A stretch of DNA of 64,000 nt from Sporomusa malonica (GCF_041428715.1 NZ_CP155572.1); one strand, 5' to 3'; positions 18,373 through 27,671 are shown, counted from the first letter of the stretch. The notes: generated from the sequence alone by a model not told the origin. Translations and numbers: made by a program.

Positions 18373-18744
18373 ATGAAGGCAACAGAAAAAGATATTTGTG
18401 AAGAACGCTGTTTCCATCCCCAGGCAATCTGTCTGGCCAGAGCAGGAATGCTGGAGGATAGAACAATCCAGGAGTTAGCCGAGATGTTTAAGATATTAGG
18501 CGATCCTACCCGCATCAAGATATTACATGCGCTATCGAAGCAGGAACTGTGCGTATGCGATATTGCCGAGACGCTGGGGATGAACCAGTCTGCGGTATCT
18601 CATCAGCTCCGTACTCTGCGCAGCGCAAGGCTGGTGAAGTTTCGTAAAGAGGGTAAAGAAGCCTGGTATTCACTTGATGATGATCATGTAATTACTTTGA
18701 TGTGTCAGGGGTTAGAGCATATTTCTCATGATGGCAGGAGGTAA
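18373..18744 (+). CDS. ArsR/SmtB-family metal-responsive repressor (CadC-like)
   Basis: Winged-helix repressor of 123 residues. The helix-turn-helix is near 60-85 (DIAETLGMNQSAVSHQLRTL). The alpha-3N metal motif ELCVCD contains Cys60 and Cys62, and the N-terminal extension adds Cys9, Cys13, His15 and Cys20. That combination is the CadC type, which binds Cd(II), Pb(II) or Zn(II) with thiolates from the N-terminus and ELCVC. It stands directly behind a perfect palindrome overlapping its own promoter and 6 bases before a Cd/Zn-type ATPase, so it should repress both genes in the absence of metal. GAGAGGTG precedes the ATG. Confidence 0.92.
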   Translation: MKATEKDICEERCFHPQAICLARAGMLEDRTIQELAEMFKILGDPTRIKILHALSKQELCVCDIAETLGMNQSAVSHQLRTLRSARLVKFRKEGKEAWYSLDDDHVITLMCQGLEHISHDGRR

Positions 18745-18750
18745 GAAGCT

Positions 18751-21192
18751 ATGCATAAACATAAAGACAACCATTGCGGCTGTAGTTGCTGCTGCAGCGG
18801 CCAAGTGGCTCTAACGGCAAGCGAGTGCGTGGCAGCAGCTCTTGATAGTGTGCAATTAGTAAATCAAACATTCCAAGTAGAGGGCCTTGACTGCGCAGAC
18901 TGCGCTGCTAAGGTGGAAAAAGCTGTTCGTCGTCTTGCCGGCGTGGCTGATGTTCGGATGAATTTTGCAGCCGGCAAAATGAAGGTAAACTATGACGAAC
19001 ATGTTTTAGGAGTAGATGAGATTGTAAAGGTTATTACCGGCTTTGGCTACAGTGCTACACTGGCTAAAGAGCCGCAGGCTGTGGCCGGTTATCATAAAAC
19101 CATCTTTCGTTTATCTGGTCTTGACTGTGCCGACTGCGCAGCTAAGCTGGAAAAGCGTGTTGCTGCGTTAGCAGGGGTCAATACAGTATTGATAAATTTC
19201 GGCGCTGGTAAAATGACCGTGGAACACCGTATTACCGATAAAGATATTATCGAGACTGTGGAGCAGGCCGGTTATCAAGCAGTTAGCGACAGTGACGTGG
19301 GGAAAGCAGCCGTCAAGGAACAGGCCTGGTGGCAAAAGCCGCGTATGCTGGCAACCATAACATCTGGATTGCTGCTGGCGACTGCCATGGTTCTGGAATG
19401 GATCGGAATAGCTGAACAAGTTGTTGTGTCCTTGTATAGTTTGACTATGGTTGTTGGCGGTTATCATGTGGCGAAAAGCGGGTTATATGGCCTCAAGAGT
19501 ATGACACTTGATACTAATTTCCTGATGGTGATCGCTGTTATTGGCGCGGCGGCTATTGGTGAATGGAGCGAAGGGGCGACAGTAGTCTTTCTCTTTTCAC
19601 TGGGTAATGCACTGCAAGCCTATACCATGGATAAAACCCGTGACTCTATCCGGGCGCTGATGGAGCTTGCGCCGCGGGAAGCACTGGTAAGAAGAGACGG
19701 GCAAGAACTGCGTCTGCAGGTAGAAGATATTGTTGTTGGTGATGTAATGATTGTTAAGCCTGGTGAACGTCTTGCCATGGATGGCACGGTTGCGAGCGGC
19801 AGCTCAACCGTCAACCAGGCCGCCATTACCGGAGAATCTATGCCTGTGGAGAAACAGACCGGTGACAGTGTATATGCCGGTACTGTTAATGAACAAGGTG
19901 CGCTGGAGATCATAGTAACTAAACTGGCAGAAGACTCAACATTGGCCAAAATCATGCACATGGTAGAAGAAGCTCAGGCTGAAAAAGCGCCCATGCAGCA
20001 ATTAGTTGATGTCTTTGCTAAATACTACACACCAGCAGTCATCGTGGCAGCCGTGGGTTTAACCATTGTTCCAACGCTCTTTTTCAACGAAGCTTTTGAT
20101 TTATGGTTTTATCGTGCGCTGGTGTTGCTAGTTATCTCCTGTCCCTGCGCTTTGGTTATCTCAACACCGGTATCTATCGTTTCGGCAATCGGTAATGCCT
20201 CACGGCATGGCGTGCTGATCAAAGGCGGTGCTTATCTTGAGCAAATGGGAAAAATCCAGGCTGTTGCCTTTGACAAGACTGGGACTTTAACAGTAGGTAA
20301 ACCAATGGTGACTGATATTATTAAGCTCGCAGGCAAGCTGGATACTAAAGAGATACTGATACTGGCTGCTGCAGTTGAGAAATGGTCAGAACACCCGTTG
20401 GCTGAGGCTATTGTTGCCCATACTGGTAATCAGAGATTACCGCCAGTGACTAATTTTAAAGCCCTTGTTGGCCGGGGGGCACAGGCTGACATAGATGGTC
20501 GCACCGTCTATGTGGGAAACCAAAGGCTCTTTGAGGAATTAGGCTGTACACTTGCCGCGCATGAAAGCAGCTTGGCACTCTTAGAGCAGCAAGGAAAAAC
20601 GGTTATGTTGGTGGGGGCTGGCACAGAAATATATGGTGCGATTGCTGTAGCCGATACCTTGCGCGATAACAGCCCTGATGCGGTAGCGGATATTAAGTCT
20701 GCTGGGGTACAACGTGTCGTCATGTTGACAGGTGACAACCGCCGGGTAGCGCAAGCCGTTGCTGGCAAGCTAGGTCTTGATGCCTTTTACAGCGAGCTGT
20801 TGCCGGAAGATAAAGCCGCAACCCTTAAACAGCTGGCCAGCCAATACGGCAGTGTAGCAATGGTCGGTGATGGGGTAAATGACGCCCCCGCGCTGGCAAC
20901 TGCCAATGTGGGTATCGCCATGGGGGTTGCCGGTTCAGATACTGCTTTGGAAACGGCAGACATTGCCCTTATGTCTGATGATTTGAGTAAGCTCGCCTAT
21001 GTAATGAAACTTAGCCGTAAAACCGTAGCTATTATTAAGCAGAATATTACCTTTTCCTTGGCATTGAAACTGCTGTTTGTACTTGGGACCTTTGCCGGGT
21101 TTGTTAATCTTTGGTTGGCCGTGCTGGCTGACACGGGTGCAGCGCTGTTGGTGACATTGAATGGGATGAGGCTGGTACGTGAAATTAAGTGA
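18751..21192 (+). CDS. cadA: Cadmium/zinc/lead-type P1B ATPase
   Basis: Metal exporter of 813 residues. The N-terminus is a Cys/His-rich run (HKHKDNHCGCSCCC). Two heavy-metal domains follow with GLDCADC, Cys48/Cys51 and Cys126/Cys129; the acidic residue in DCADC is the CadA/ZntA form, unlike the copper form TCAAC in the other ATPase here. The metal-site motif is C464-P-C466 in ISCPCALVIST, the phosphorylated Asp is D508 in DKTGTLTVGKP, and GDGVNDAPAL closes the P domain. The tail LADTGAALLVTLNGMRL retains the Asp typical of ZntA-type transmembrane sites. AGGAGG precedes the ATG. It is transcribed with the CadC-like gene. Confidence 0.93.
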   Translation: MHKHKDNHCGCSCCCSGQVALTASECVAAALDSVQLVNQTFQVEGLDCADCAAKVEKAVRRLAGVADVRMNFAAGKMKVNYDEHVLGVDEIVKVITGFGYSATLAKEPQAVAGYHKTIFRLSGLDCADCAAKLEKRVAALAGVNTVLINFGAGKMTVEHRITDKDIIETVEQAGYQAVSDSDVGKAAVKEQAWWQKPRMLATITSGLLLATAMVLEWIGIAEQVVVSLYSLTMVVGGYHVAKSGLYGLKSMTLDTNFLMVIAVIGAAAIGEWSEGATVVFLFSLGNALQAYTMDKTRDSIRALMELAPREALVRRDGQELRLQVEDIVVGDVMIVKPGERLAMDGTVASGSSTVNQAAITGESMPVEKQTGDSVYAGTVNEQGALEIIVTKLAEDSTLAKIMHMVEEAQAEKAPMQQLVDVFAKYYTPAVIVAAVGLTIVPTLFFNEAFDLWFYRALVLLVISCPCALVISTPVSIVSAIGNASRHGVLIKGGAYLEQMGKIQAVAFDKTGTLTVGKPMVTDIIKLAGKLDTKEILILAAAVEKWSEHPLAEAIVAHTGNQRLPPVTNFKALVGRGAQADIDGRTVYVGNQRLFEELGCTLAAHESSLALLEQQGKTVMLVGAGTEIYGAIAVADTLRDNSPDAVADIKSAGVQRVVMLTGDNRRVAQAVAGKLGLDAFYSELLPEDKAATLKQLASQYGSVAMVGDGVNDAPALATANVGIAMGVAGSDTALETADIALMSDDLSKLAYVMKLSRKTVAIIKQNITFSLALKLLFVLGTFAGFVNLWLAVLADTGAALLVTLNGMRLVREIK

Positions 21193-21236
21193 GGTCAGAG
21201 TAGTTAGTAATTGTTGAATTTTTTCACAATAGTATA

Positions 21237-21265
21237 TTGCAGTGTTTTGCAGAATAAGTTATAAT
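21237..21265 (+). promoter_or_regulatory. Predicted promoter upstream of the methyltransferase leader
   Basis: TTGCAG at 21237-21242, a 17-base spacer and TATAAT at 21260-21265. It would start an RNA near 21272 with a leader of about 140 bases before the first gene. Confidence 0.55.
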
Positions 21266-21339
21266 TTTAACAAATGCCGGTCTGAAGGTCGGAATGCGAG
21301 CTATCTGGAACAAAATCAAAATCTGAATAACTAAAACAT

Positions 21340-21397
21340 ATCCACGAAGGGTAACAGGACAATGAATATGTCCTGCTCTTCGTGGATTTCTGTTTTT
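21340..21397 (+). terminator. Leader terminator/attenuator before the methyltransferase gene
   Basis: ATCCACGAAG...CAGGACA (from 21340) pairs with TGTCCTG...CTTCGTGGAT (to 21386), with a small internal mismatch and a loop AATGAATA, followed by TTCTGTTTTT. It lies between the predicted promoter and the gene, with the AAGGAGGA ribosome site just after it, so readthrough is required for expression. Either a regulated leader or a terminator with an unseen promoter behind it. Confidence 0.65.
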
Positions 21398-21415
21398 ATG
21401 CAAGGAGGAGATAGT

Positions 21416-22108
21416 ATGGTTCAGGAAGACAAGCTTTATGACGTATGGTGGCAAAACCGCGCAGAGGGCGAACAGCAAATGGAAGACAGCCACATTAGGG
21501 GTTGGCAAGAGGTTATTAATCTAATCCAGGAACAGGACCTGTCCAATATGACTGTGCTTGATTTCGGTTGCAACCAAGGTGGCTTTTTGCGGTTTCTATA
21601 TCAAGCCAAGCCGTTTAAAGAAGGTATGGGTATTGATCTGGCTCAGCAGTCAATCGCTGTTGCTGATTCTCGCAAAGGCGATCTGCCGCTCACTTATGTG
21701 GCGACACCAAACCCGGAGCAGTTTGCCAACAGATTTGATTTGGCTGTCAGCCAGGCGGTTATTTATCTGATCAAAGACCTGAAAACCCATGCATGGAAGG
21801 TCAAGCAGATGTTGAAACCAGGCGGGGTCTATTATGCCACCTATACTGATTGCAATGACAACCCTAGTCTGGAGCATTTTACACAGTGGATTAACCAAAA
21901 CAGCCTGGTAGAGTCCAATGCCCATACACTGGACTTTATTGCCGAGACCTTTGCGGCAGAAGGGTTTCAAGTAGAAATTCAGCGGCGGAGACCTCAGGGC
22001 TTTATTGATATTTCCCGCAAAGAGGATGGTTTTTTACGTATTGCTGACAGGCTGAAGGCATCTTATGAAGATGCGTATATATTCCGGTTTGTTTTGGCGG
22101 AAAAGTAA
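21416..22108 (+). CDS. Class I SAM-dependent methyltransferase, substrate unknown
   Basis: Protein of 231 residues with a Rossmann methyltransferase core. The SAM motif I is VLDFGCNQGGFLRFL near residue 48; GMGIDLAQQSI is the acidic-loop motif II, and the post-core LKPGGVYYATYTD fits motif III. An in-frame ATG at 21362 lies inside the leader hairpin, so ATG 21416 with AAGGAGGA upstream is taken as the start. A Gate-domain membrane protein follows 8 bases after the stop, and then the nik operon. A part in making or modifying a metal-binding metabolite is possible but has no direct support. Confidence 0.82.
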   Translation: MVQEDKLYDVWWQNRAEGEQQMEDSHIRGWQEVINLIQEQDLSNMTVLDFGCNQGGFLRFLYQAKPFKEGMGIDLAQQSIAVADSRKGDLPLTYVATPNPEQFANRFDLAVSQAVIYLIKDLKTHAWKVKQMLKPGGVYYATYTDCNDNPSLEHFTQWINQNSLVESNAHTLDFIAETFAAEGFQVEIQRRRPQGFIDISRKEDGFLRIADRLKASYEDAYIFRFVLAEK

Positions 22109-22116
22109 GCATTACT

Positions 22117-23079
22117 ATGAATATTACTTTAGCCCTAACAGATGTTTTTGCAATGTGGAAAATCGCACTGCCAGCCATGTTTCTGGGGTGCTATTGTGGT
22201 GTTGTGCTGAGAAGCGGGGAATTTTTTGCGTTTTTCAGCAAAGCAATGCGGCCGATGACATCACTGGGAAAACTGCCAGAGGCACTGGGATCGTTTTTTA
22301 TCTTGTGTCTATTAAATAGATATGCAGCAAACGCTATGCTAGCCGAGTTTGGCAAGAGTGGTGCTGTAACAAAAAGTACTTTGATGGCAGTCTACTTGAT
22401 GGGGTCGCTGCCGACTGGCATCTATTTTACTATTTTCTACTTTAGCCCGCCTTTGATTGCCGGGCTGGGGTGGAATCTGGGTACGTCGTTTATTGCCATT
22501 AACATTGGAATAAGTACCCTCGTTACGATCATTGGTTTTGCCTGGAACAGGCTGCACACTCCTTCACATGACGTATTCCAGACGCAGGGTCGTATAGAAA
22601 GCTGTTGTTGTATGCAAGTCGACAATACCGATCTGGCAGCGGCAGCCAAGAAGGCCTTTAAGCAATTTTGGAATATTGCAGTTGTCTTTATGCCGATTAC
22701 GTTTATTTTTACTGTTTTGCTGCATACAGACTTTATCAAGGAAGTGATTGCCGGGCTTGAACCTTTTTTACGCTGGTTTAACCTTACGGCAGCCGGGGTG
22801 TTAGTCATCATTGCTGGTATTCCTACCCTGATAGCGGCGATTGGTGTTGCCGGAACACTGGTGCAAAGTGGGGCACTGGCTCCTCAGGACGTCATATTTG
22901 TTCTACTGTTAACTTCGTTTTTCCATAATATCTATGATGGCTTATCTCGTGTATTGCCGACTAATATTTCGATATTTGGGGCTAAGACAGGGGTTACTGT
23001 TACCGCCTTGGGGACAGGTTTATATCTTTCCATAGTAGCAGCAGGGGCTGGTATTGCACTGTATGTGAGGGCTAACTAA
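22117..23079 (+). CDS. Nucleoside-recognition (Gate) domain membrane protein
   Basis: Polytopic protein of 320 residues with about eight membrane helices arranged as two similar halves, and a cytoplasmic loop near residues 155-185 holding the cluster SCCCMQ. The helices with AMFLGCYCGVVLRSG, PEALGSFFILCLLNRYAANAM and GIPTLIAAIGVAGTLVQSG look like the Gate/nucleoside-recognition family (also seen in spore maturation proteins SpmA/SpmB and FeoB). Members are thought to act in transport, substrates mostly unknown. The ribosome site is weak; it probably relies on coupling to the methyltransferase 8 bases upstream. The position before nikA and the Cys cluster suggest a link to metal uptake; inference. 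Confidence 0.75.
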   Translation: MNITLALTDVFAMWKIALPAMFLGCYCGVVLRSGEFFAFFSKAMRPMTSLGKLPEALGSFFILCLLNRYAANAMLAEFGKSGAVTKSTLMAVYLMGSLPTGIYFTIFYFSPPLIAGLGWNLGTSFIAINIGISTLVTIIGFAWNRLHTPSHDVFQTQGRIESCCCMQVDNTDLAAAAKKAFKQFWNIAVVFMPITFIFTVLLHTDFIKEVIAGLEPFLRWFNLTAAGVLVIIAGIPTLIAAIGVAGTLVQSGALAPQDVIFVLLLTSFFHNIYDGLSRVLPTNISIFGAKTGVTVTALGTGLYLSIVAAGAGIALYVRAN

Positions 23080-23132
23080 ATAAAAATGACGGCTGAAGCT
23101 GTCAGATTTAAAAACCATGAAGGTATTGTCTT

Positions 23133-23210
23133 ATGAATAGACTTTATTTTCTATGGTTTTTTATCTTTTGGTTGTATTGCTGGGAGTTGTTAAAAATTGG
23201 TCTTAGCTAA
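23133..23210 (+). CDS. Possible 25-residue membrane peptide upstream of nikA
   Basis: An ATG with GAAGGT about 7 bases upstream opens a 25-codon frame ending TAA at 23208-23210. The peptide is one hydrophobic aromatic helix (LYFLWFFIFWLYCWELL) with polar ends. Small single-helix proteins do occur in bacterial metal-transport operons, but a frame this short in T-rich DNA can arise by chance. Confidence 0.35.
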   Translation: MNRLYFLWFFIFWLYCWELLKIGLS

Positions 23211-23259
23211 CCCTGTGGGTTATGACTGACATAAAATATCAAGGGAGAGGTATAAAAAG

Positions 23260-24879
23260 ATGGCAGAGACAAGAAAACAGTTGCAGAAGTTCAAAAAGTA
23301 TGTAGCAGTGTTAATTTCCCTAATCCTCTTAGCTGGTCTAATGGCTGGCTGCGGTTCCAAGACAAGTCAGGCCCCGGCAAAAGAGAAAGTCTTGAATTTT
23401 TCCTGGGCGAAAGACATTGGCGCTTTAAATCCGCACATGTACAATCCGAATCAAATGTTTGCGCAAGCCTTAGTATATGAACCATTAGTTCAATACAGTA
23501 ATGATGGTAAAATCATTCCATGGCTGGCCGAAAGCTGGACAATCTCACCTGATGGCAAAGAGTATGTGTTTAAACTGCGTAAGGACGTAAAGTTCTCTGA
23601 CGGTACCCAGTTCAATGCGGCAGCGGTTAAGAAAAATTTTGATGCCGTATTGGCTAATAGCAAACGTCATGACTGGTTAGCGTTTATTCGGCAAATCAAA
23701 GAAACACACGTCATGGATGATAACACGTTCAAACTGGTACTTAAAGATGCATATTATCCTGTGCTGCAGGAGTTGGCACTGGTCCGGCCGATTCGCTTTC
23801 TGGCACCTTCGCAGTTCCCGGACAACGGTAACACCGGTGAAGGGATCAAAAAACCAATAGGTACAGGTCCATGGGTGCTGAGTGAGTATAAGCAAGGCGA
23901 AGTAGCCGTATTTGTTCGCAATGAGCATTATTGGGGAGCTAAACCCAAGGTCGATAAGCTAGTTGTAAAAATCATTCCTGACAGTGAGTCGCGTGTAGTT
24001 GCTTTTGAAAAGAAGGAACTCAATCTGATTTATGGTAATGGCAGCATCAGTCTTGATGCGTTTAAACATCTTCAGGCTTCCGGAAAATATGAAACCAAGC
24101 TGTCCGAGCCATTGGCAACCCGAGTCTTAGCCATTAACTCTAACAAAGGTGTGACGAAAGAACTCAAGGTTCGTCAAGCCATTCAGCATGCTTTTAATAA
24201 GGATGCGTTTGTTAAAGGTGTCCTCTATGGTACTGAGCATAAGGCTGATACTTTACTTGCTACCAACTTTCCGTACTGTAATCTTGGCTTAACACCTTAT
24301 GCGTATAGTGCGGATAAGGCCAAGGCTTTATTAGAAGAGGCTGGCTGGAAGGAAATCAAAGGCAAGGAGTTCCGCGAAAAAGACGGACAAGTACTTGAAT
24401 TGGAATTTTGCTTTGAAAGCACGGATGCCATTCAAAAATCGGTTGCCGAAGTACTCCAGGGCGATCTTAAAAAAATTGGTATAAAAGTCAAACTTACTGG
24501 CGAAGAACTGCTATCCATTGTTCAACGACAAAAAGATGGCAACTTTAATATTATCTATAGCGATACCTGGGGAGCTCCTTATGATCCACATTCCTTGGTA
24601 GGTTCGATGCGTGCGCCAGGGCATGCCGATTATCAGGCACAAGTAGGACTATCGATGAAAGCTGATATTGATAGGATTGCAACAGAGGCTCTTGTTAGCA
24701 CAGACGAAGCAAAGCGCCAGGCATTATATAAAGAGATCTTTACTACGCTTCATGAACAGGCGGTATACTTGCCGCTGTCTTATCTGGCCAATATAGCTGT
24801 ATATCCTAAAAATGTAACCGGTGTTACCTTCATGGGCAGCCAATATGAAATTCCTTTTGCAAATATGGATATTCAGTAA
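23260..24879 (+). CDS. nikA: Nickel ABC transporter substrate-binding lipoprotein
   Basis: Extracytoplasmic nickel (or nickel-chelate) receptor of 539 residues. It has a lipobox LMAGC with lipidated Cys31 and is an SBP_bac_5 family protein. The match to E. coli NikA is read by eye over the whole length, e.g. LNPHMYNPNQMFAQALVYEP, KPIGTGPWVL, VFVRNEHYWG, WGAPYDPHSL, PGHADYQAQ and QAVYLPLSYL, far closer than to generic peptide-binding proteins. GGGAGAGG precedes the ATG. It begins the nikABCDE block; the gap of 24 bases to nikB indicates one operon. No NikR-type operator is obvious upstream. Confidence 0.93.
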   Translation: MAETRKQLQKFKKYVAVLISLILLAGLMAGCGSKTSQAPAKEKVLNFSWAKDIGALNPHMYNPNQMFAQALVYEPLVQYSNDGKIIPWLAESWTISPDGKEYVFKLRKDVKFSDGTQFNAAAVKKNFDAVLANSKRHDWLAFIRQIKETHVMDDNTFKLVLKDAYYPVLQELALVRPIRFLAPSQFPDNGNTGEGIKKPIGTGPWVLSEYKQGEVAVFVRNEHYWGAKPKVDKLVVKIIPDSESRVVAFEKKELNLIYGNGSISLDAFKHLQASGKYETKLSEPLATRVLAINSNKGVTKELKVRQAIQHAFNKDAFVKGVLYGTEHKADTLLATNFPYCNLGLTPYAYSADKAKALLEEAGWKEIKGKEFREKDGQVLELEFCFESTDAIQKSVAEVLQGDLKKIGIKVKLTGEELLSIVQRQKDGNFNIIYSDTWGAPYDPHSLVGSMRAPGHADYQAQVGLSMKADIDRIATEALVSTDEAKRQALYKEIFTTLHEQAVYLPLSYLANIAVYPKNVTGVTFMGSQYEIPFANMDIQ

Positions 24880-24903
24880 TCATAGAAAAAAGAGGTAGGC
24901 AGC

Positions 24904-25845
24904 ATGCTTGATTATATCGTCAAACGCCTGCTGAGCCTAATACCTGTACTGGTAGGTATTTCGATTATTACTTTTCTCATATTACGCCTTACGCCGGGTG
25001 ATCCGGCGGAGGCGTATTTGAGACTATCACAGATACCGCCGACAGAAGCAGCTGTAGCGGCAGTCAGGGTGGAACTTGGCCTTGATCGTCCGGTTGTTGT
25101 TCAGTACGGGGATTGGCTAGTCAAGGCACTAACTCTTGATTTTGGTAAATCATATGCCACACACAGGCCGGTGTGGGACGAAATGATGTTTCTGTTACCT
25201 TCGACAGCTCAACTGGCCGGTGTGTCGCTACTCTTTACTCTTGTCATCAGTATTCCTATGGGCATTTTCTCAGCACTATATAAAGACGGATGGTTTGATA
25301 ACTTTTGCCGGGTGATCGCCTTTACCAGTGCAGCGATGCCTAATTTTTGGCTTGGTTTTATGTTAATGTATTTCTTTGCGCTGAAACTTGATCTGTTGCC
25401 TACTTTGGGGCGGGGCTCATGGGAACATTTCATTCTTCCGGCGGTAACACTTTCTTTTAGTTATATTGCGACCTATATCAGGCTTCTTAGAACCAGCATG
25501 CTGGAGAATCTGGACCAACAGTTTGTGTTGTATGCCAGGGCAAGAGGCTTAAAAGAAAGCTGGGTTATTGGTCGTCATGTGCTAAAGAATGCGATGCTGC
25601 CTGTTGTAACTGCATTGGGGATGAGTATTGGGCATTTGTTATCCGGGTCAGTTATTGTGGAAAGTGTATTTTCCTGGCCGGGGATTGGACGGTTTTGCGT
25701 GTCGGCAATTTTGAACCGGGACTATCCGGTGGTGCAGTGTTTTGTGCTGATGATGGCAGTAGTTTTTGTTACCGCTAACCTGCTTGTTGATATTGCCTAT
25801 GCGTGGCTTGACCCGCGGATTCGCCTGAAAGGGGAGTCATCATGA
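24904..25845 (+). CDS. nikB: Nickel ABC transporter permease NikB
   Basis: Membrane permease of 313 residues, standard length for NikB/DppB. Six helices are visible. The N-terminal hallmark RLLSLIPVLVGISIITFLILRLTPGD is of the DppB type, written here only to show the family (key parts: PVLVGISIITF and LTPGDPAEAY). The EAA loop for contact with the ATPases is YARARGLKESWVIGRHVLKNA. The start ATG 24904 has GAGG upstream, and the last bases overlap nikC by 4 (ATGA), which fits a NikB-NikC heterodimer made in equal amounts. Confidence 0.93.
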   Translation: MLDYIVKRLLSLIPVLVGISIITFLILRLTPGDPAEAYLRLSQIPPTEAAVAAVRVELGLDRPVVVQYGDWLVKALTLDFGKSYATHRPVWDEMMFLLPSTAQLAGVSLLFTLVISIPMGIFSALYKDGWFDNFCRVIAFTSAAMPNFWLGFMLMYFFALKLDLLPTLGRGSWEHFILPAVTLSFSYIATYIRLLRTSMLENLDQQFVLYARARGLKESWVIGRHVLKNAMLPVVTALGMSIGHLLSGSVIVESVFSWPGIGRFCVSAILNRDYPVVQCFVLMMAVVFVTANLLVDIAYAWLDPRIRLKGESS

Positions 25846-26654
25846 GGATCAAGCGCAGTTTTGTGGCGGTTGCCCTGATGATCATCCTTCTTAATATTTT
25901 AGTAGCTATTTTTGCACCGTATATTGCGCCACATGACCCAAATGATGTTTCTTTAGAACGCAAGTTAATGCTGCCTGATAATAATTATCTTCTAGGGACT
26001 GATCATCTTGGCCGCTGTATTTTGTCTCGCCTTATTTATGGTGCCAGAGTTTCGCTGGGGGCGGCTTTTGCCGTCATGTCTGTCACTCTCAGTATTAGCA
26101 CCGTGGTGGGAGTCGTGTCAGGGTACGCCGGTGGCCGAGTTGATGCTCTTATTATGAGGATATGTGATATATTTTTGGCTTTTCCCAGTCTAATCCTGGC
26201 TTTGGCCCTCGTCGGGGTTATGGGTCCAGGGTTGCCGAATGTGGTACTGGCTATGGCCCTTTCCCAGTGGGCTTGGTATGCCAGAATGATTAGAGGCATG
26301 GTACTTAGTCTGAAGGAAAGAAATTATGTGCTGGCGGCGAAAGTGGCGGGAACTGGCCAAGCCACCATTATTGCCAAGCATATTTTGCCCAATATTCTCC
26401 CGCAGATTGCAGTGCTTGCCACTCTGGATGTCGGCTGGGTTATTCTGCATATTGCCGGGATGTCCTTCTTGGGTCTGGGAATTCAGCCGCCGACGCCGGA
26501 GTGGGGTGCCATGATTAATGATGGCCGCCAGTTTCTGCGGGGTTATCCATCACTGATGGCTTATCCGGGACTTATGATTTTAAGTGTAGTGATGTCTTTT
26601 AATCTTCTGGGTGATGCCTTGCGGGATATGGTTGATCCTCAGGGAAAACGATAG
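25842..26654 (+). CDS. nikC: Nickel ABC transporter permease NikC
   Basis: Second permease, 270 residues. The DppC/NikC features are present: LLGTDHLGRCILSRLIYGAR in the N-terminal segment, five to six helices, and the EAA loop VLAAKVAGTGQATIIAKHILPN. It overlaps nikB by 4 bases; nikD follows after 18 bases. Together with NikB it forms the membrane channel. Confidence 0.93.
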   Translation: MRIKRSFVAVALMIILLNILVAIFAPYIAPHDPNDVSLERKLMLPDNNYLLGTDHLGRCILSRLIYGARVSLGAAFAVMSVTLSISTVVGVVSGYAGGRVDALIMRICDIFLAFPSLILALALVGVMGPGLPNVVLAMALSQWAWYARMIRGMVLSLKERNYVLAAKVAGTGQATIIAKHILPNILPQIAVLATLDVGWVILHIAGMSFLGLGIQPPTPEWGAMINDGRQFLRGYPSLMAYPGLMILSVVMSFNLLGDALRDMVDPQGKR

Positions 26655-26672
26655 GAAAGGGCGGAGTAGCGC

Positions 26673-27671
26673 ATGATGAAGCAGCCACTGCTTTCGGTCG
26701 AAGGTCTGGAGGTTGTAATTAGGCAGAAAAACAAAGTTGTGCCTGTAGTACAGAAACTTAGTTTTCAAATAGAGCAGGGTGAGGTTTTCGGTTTGGTAGG
26801 CGAAAGCGGTTGCGGCAAAACGTTAACCTGCCTGTCGCTGTTAAACCTGTTGCCAGCAGGAATTCATAAGACTGGCGGGGATATCTGTCTGGATGGAAAA
26901 GCCGTTGAAGGACTAGCTGCCGAAAAGTGGCGACAACTTCGGGGTGACAGAATTGCGCTCATCATGCAGAATCCCATGAGTGCCTTTGACGCCATTCGCA
27001 CCATTGGGGATCATTTTATCGAGACTCTGCGTGCGCATGGGAAAACTGATACTAAGGCTGCCACGGCGATTGCCGTAGAATATCTGGAGAGAGTAGGACT
27101 TCCGGATGCTAGTTTATTGCTGCGGCAGTATCCTTTTGAATTGAGTGGCGGTATGCTGCAGCGAGTCATTATTGCCATTGCTCTGGCGCAAAAACCTGAC
27201 CTGATTATTGCTGACGAACCGACTACCGCCTTGGATGCAACCTCTCAGGTTCAGATTCTTGATCTTTTGGCTGAAGTAAGGCGTGAGTTTGGTACAAGTA
27301 TACTACTCATCTCCCATGATCTTGGCGTCATTGCCCGGTTGGCTGATTCGGTAGCCGTGATGTATGGGGGGCAATTTGTTGAACAAGCAGCTGTTGCCGA
27401 TATATATGCCCAACCTCTCCATCCCTACACTCAGTCACTGATGAATGCGCGCAGCAGCATTGGTTTACCGCGCAGAAAGCGATTGTCGTTACTGCCGATG
27501 GCTGCGACTGAGATAAGTAACGGCTTAACTTCCGCTTGTGGGTTTGCCGGACGCTGTCCTCATGTTAGCAGTGCATGCCGGGAAACAGCTCCTAGTCCGG
27601 TTAAAGTCAATACGAGCGGGCACTGGGTACGCTGTTTAAACGCTGGCAGTGCGCAAGCGGAGGTTGTCTAA
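26673..27671 (+). CDS. nikD: Nickel ABC transporter ATPase NikD
   Basis: ATP-binding subunit of 332 residues. Walker A is GESGCGKT near residue 45, the signature LSGGMLQR near 160, and Walker B LIIADEPTTALD near 180, followed by the switch His in LLISHDLG. A C-terminal oligopeptide/dipeptide-type extension with conserved Cys (CGFAGRCPH...ACRETAP) matches the Opp/Dpp/Nik D-type ATPases, in which the Cys can hold an iron-sulfur cluster. The stop overlaps the ATG of nikE by one base. Confidence 0.93.
   Translation: MMKQPLLSVEGLEVVIRQKNKVVPVVQKLSFQIEQGEVFGLVGESGCGKTLTCLSLLNLLPAGIHKTGGDICLDGKAVEGLAAEKWRQLRGDRIALIMQNPMSAFDAIRTIGDHFIETLRAHGKTDTKAATAIAVEYLERVGLPDASLLLRQYPFELSGGMLQRVIIAIALAQKPDLIIADEPTTALDATSQVQILDLLAEVRREFGTSILLISHDLGVIARLADSVAVMYGGQFVEQAAVADIYAQPLHPYTQSLMNARSSIGLPRRKRLSLLPMAATEISNGLTSACGFAGRCPHVSSACRETAPSPVKVNTSGHWVRCLNAGSAQAEVV

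Noticed and set aside
23088..23106. TGACGGCT/AGCTGTCA hairpin after the Gate-domain gene
   Set aside because: Stem is short with wobble pairs and lacks a T-tract, so it is too weak to list as a terminator; transcription may continue into nikA.
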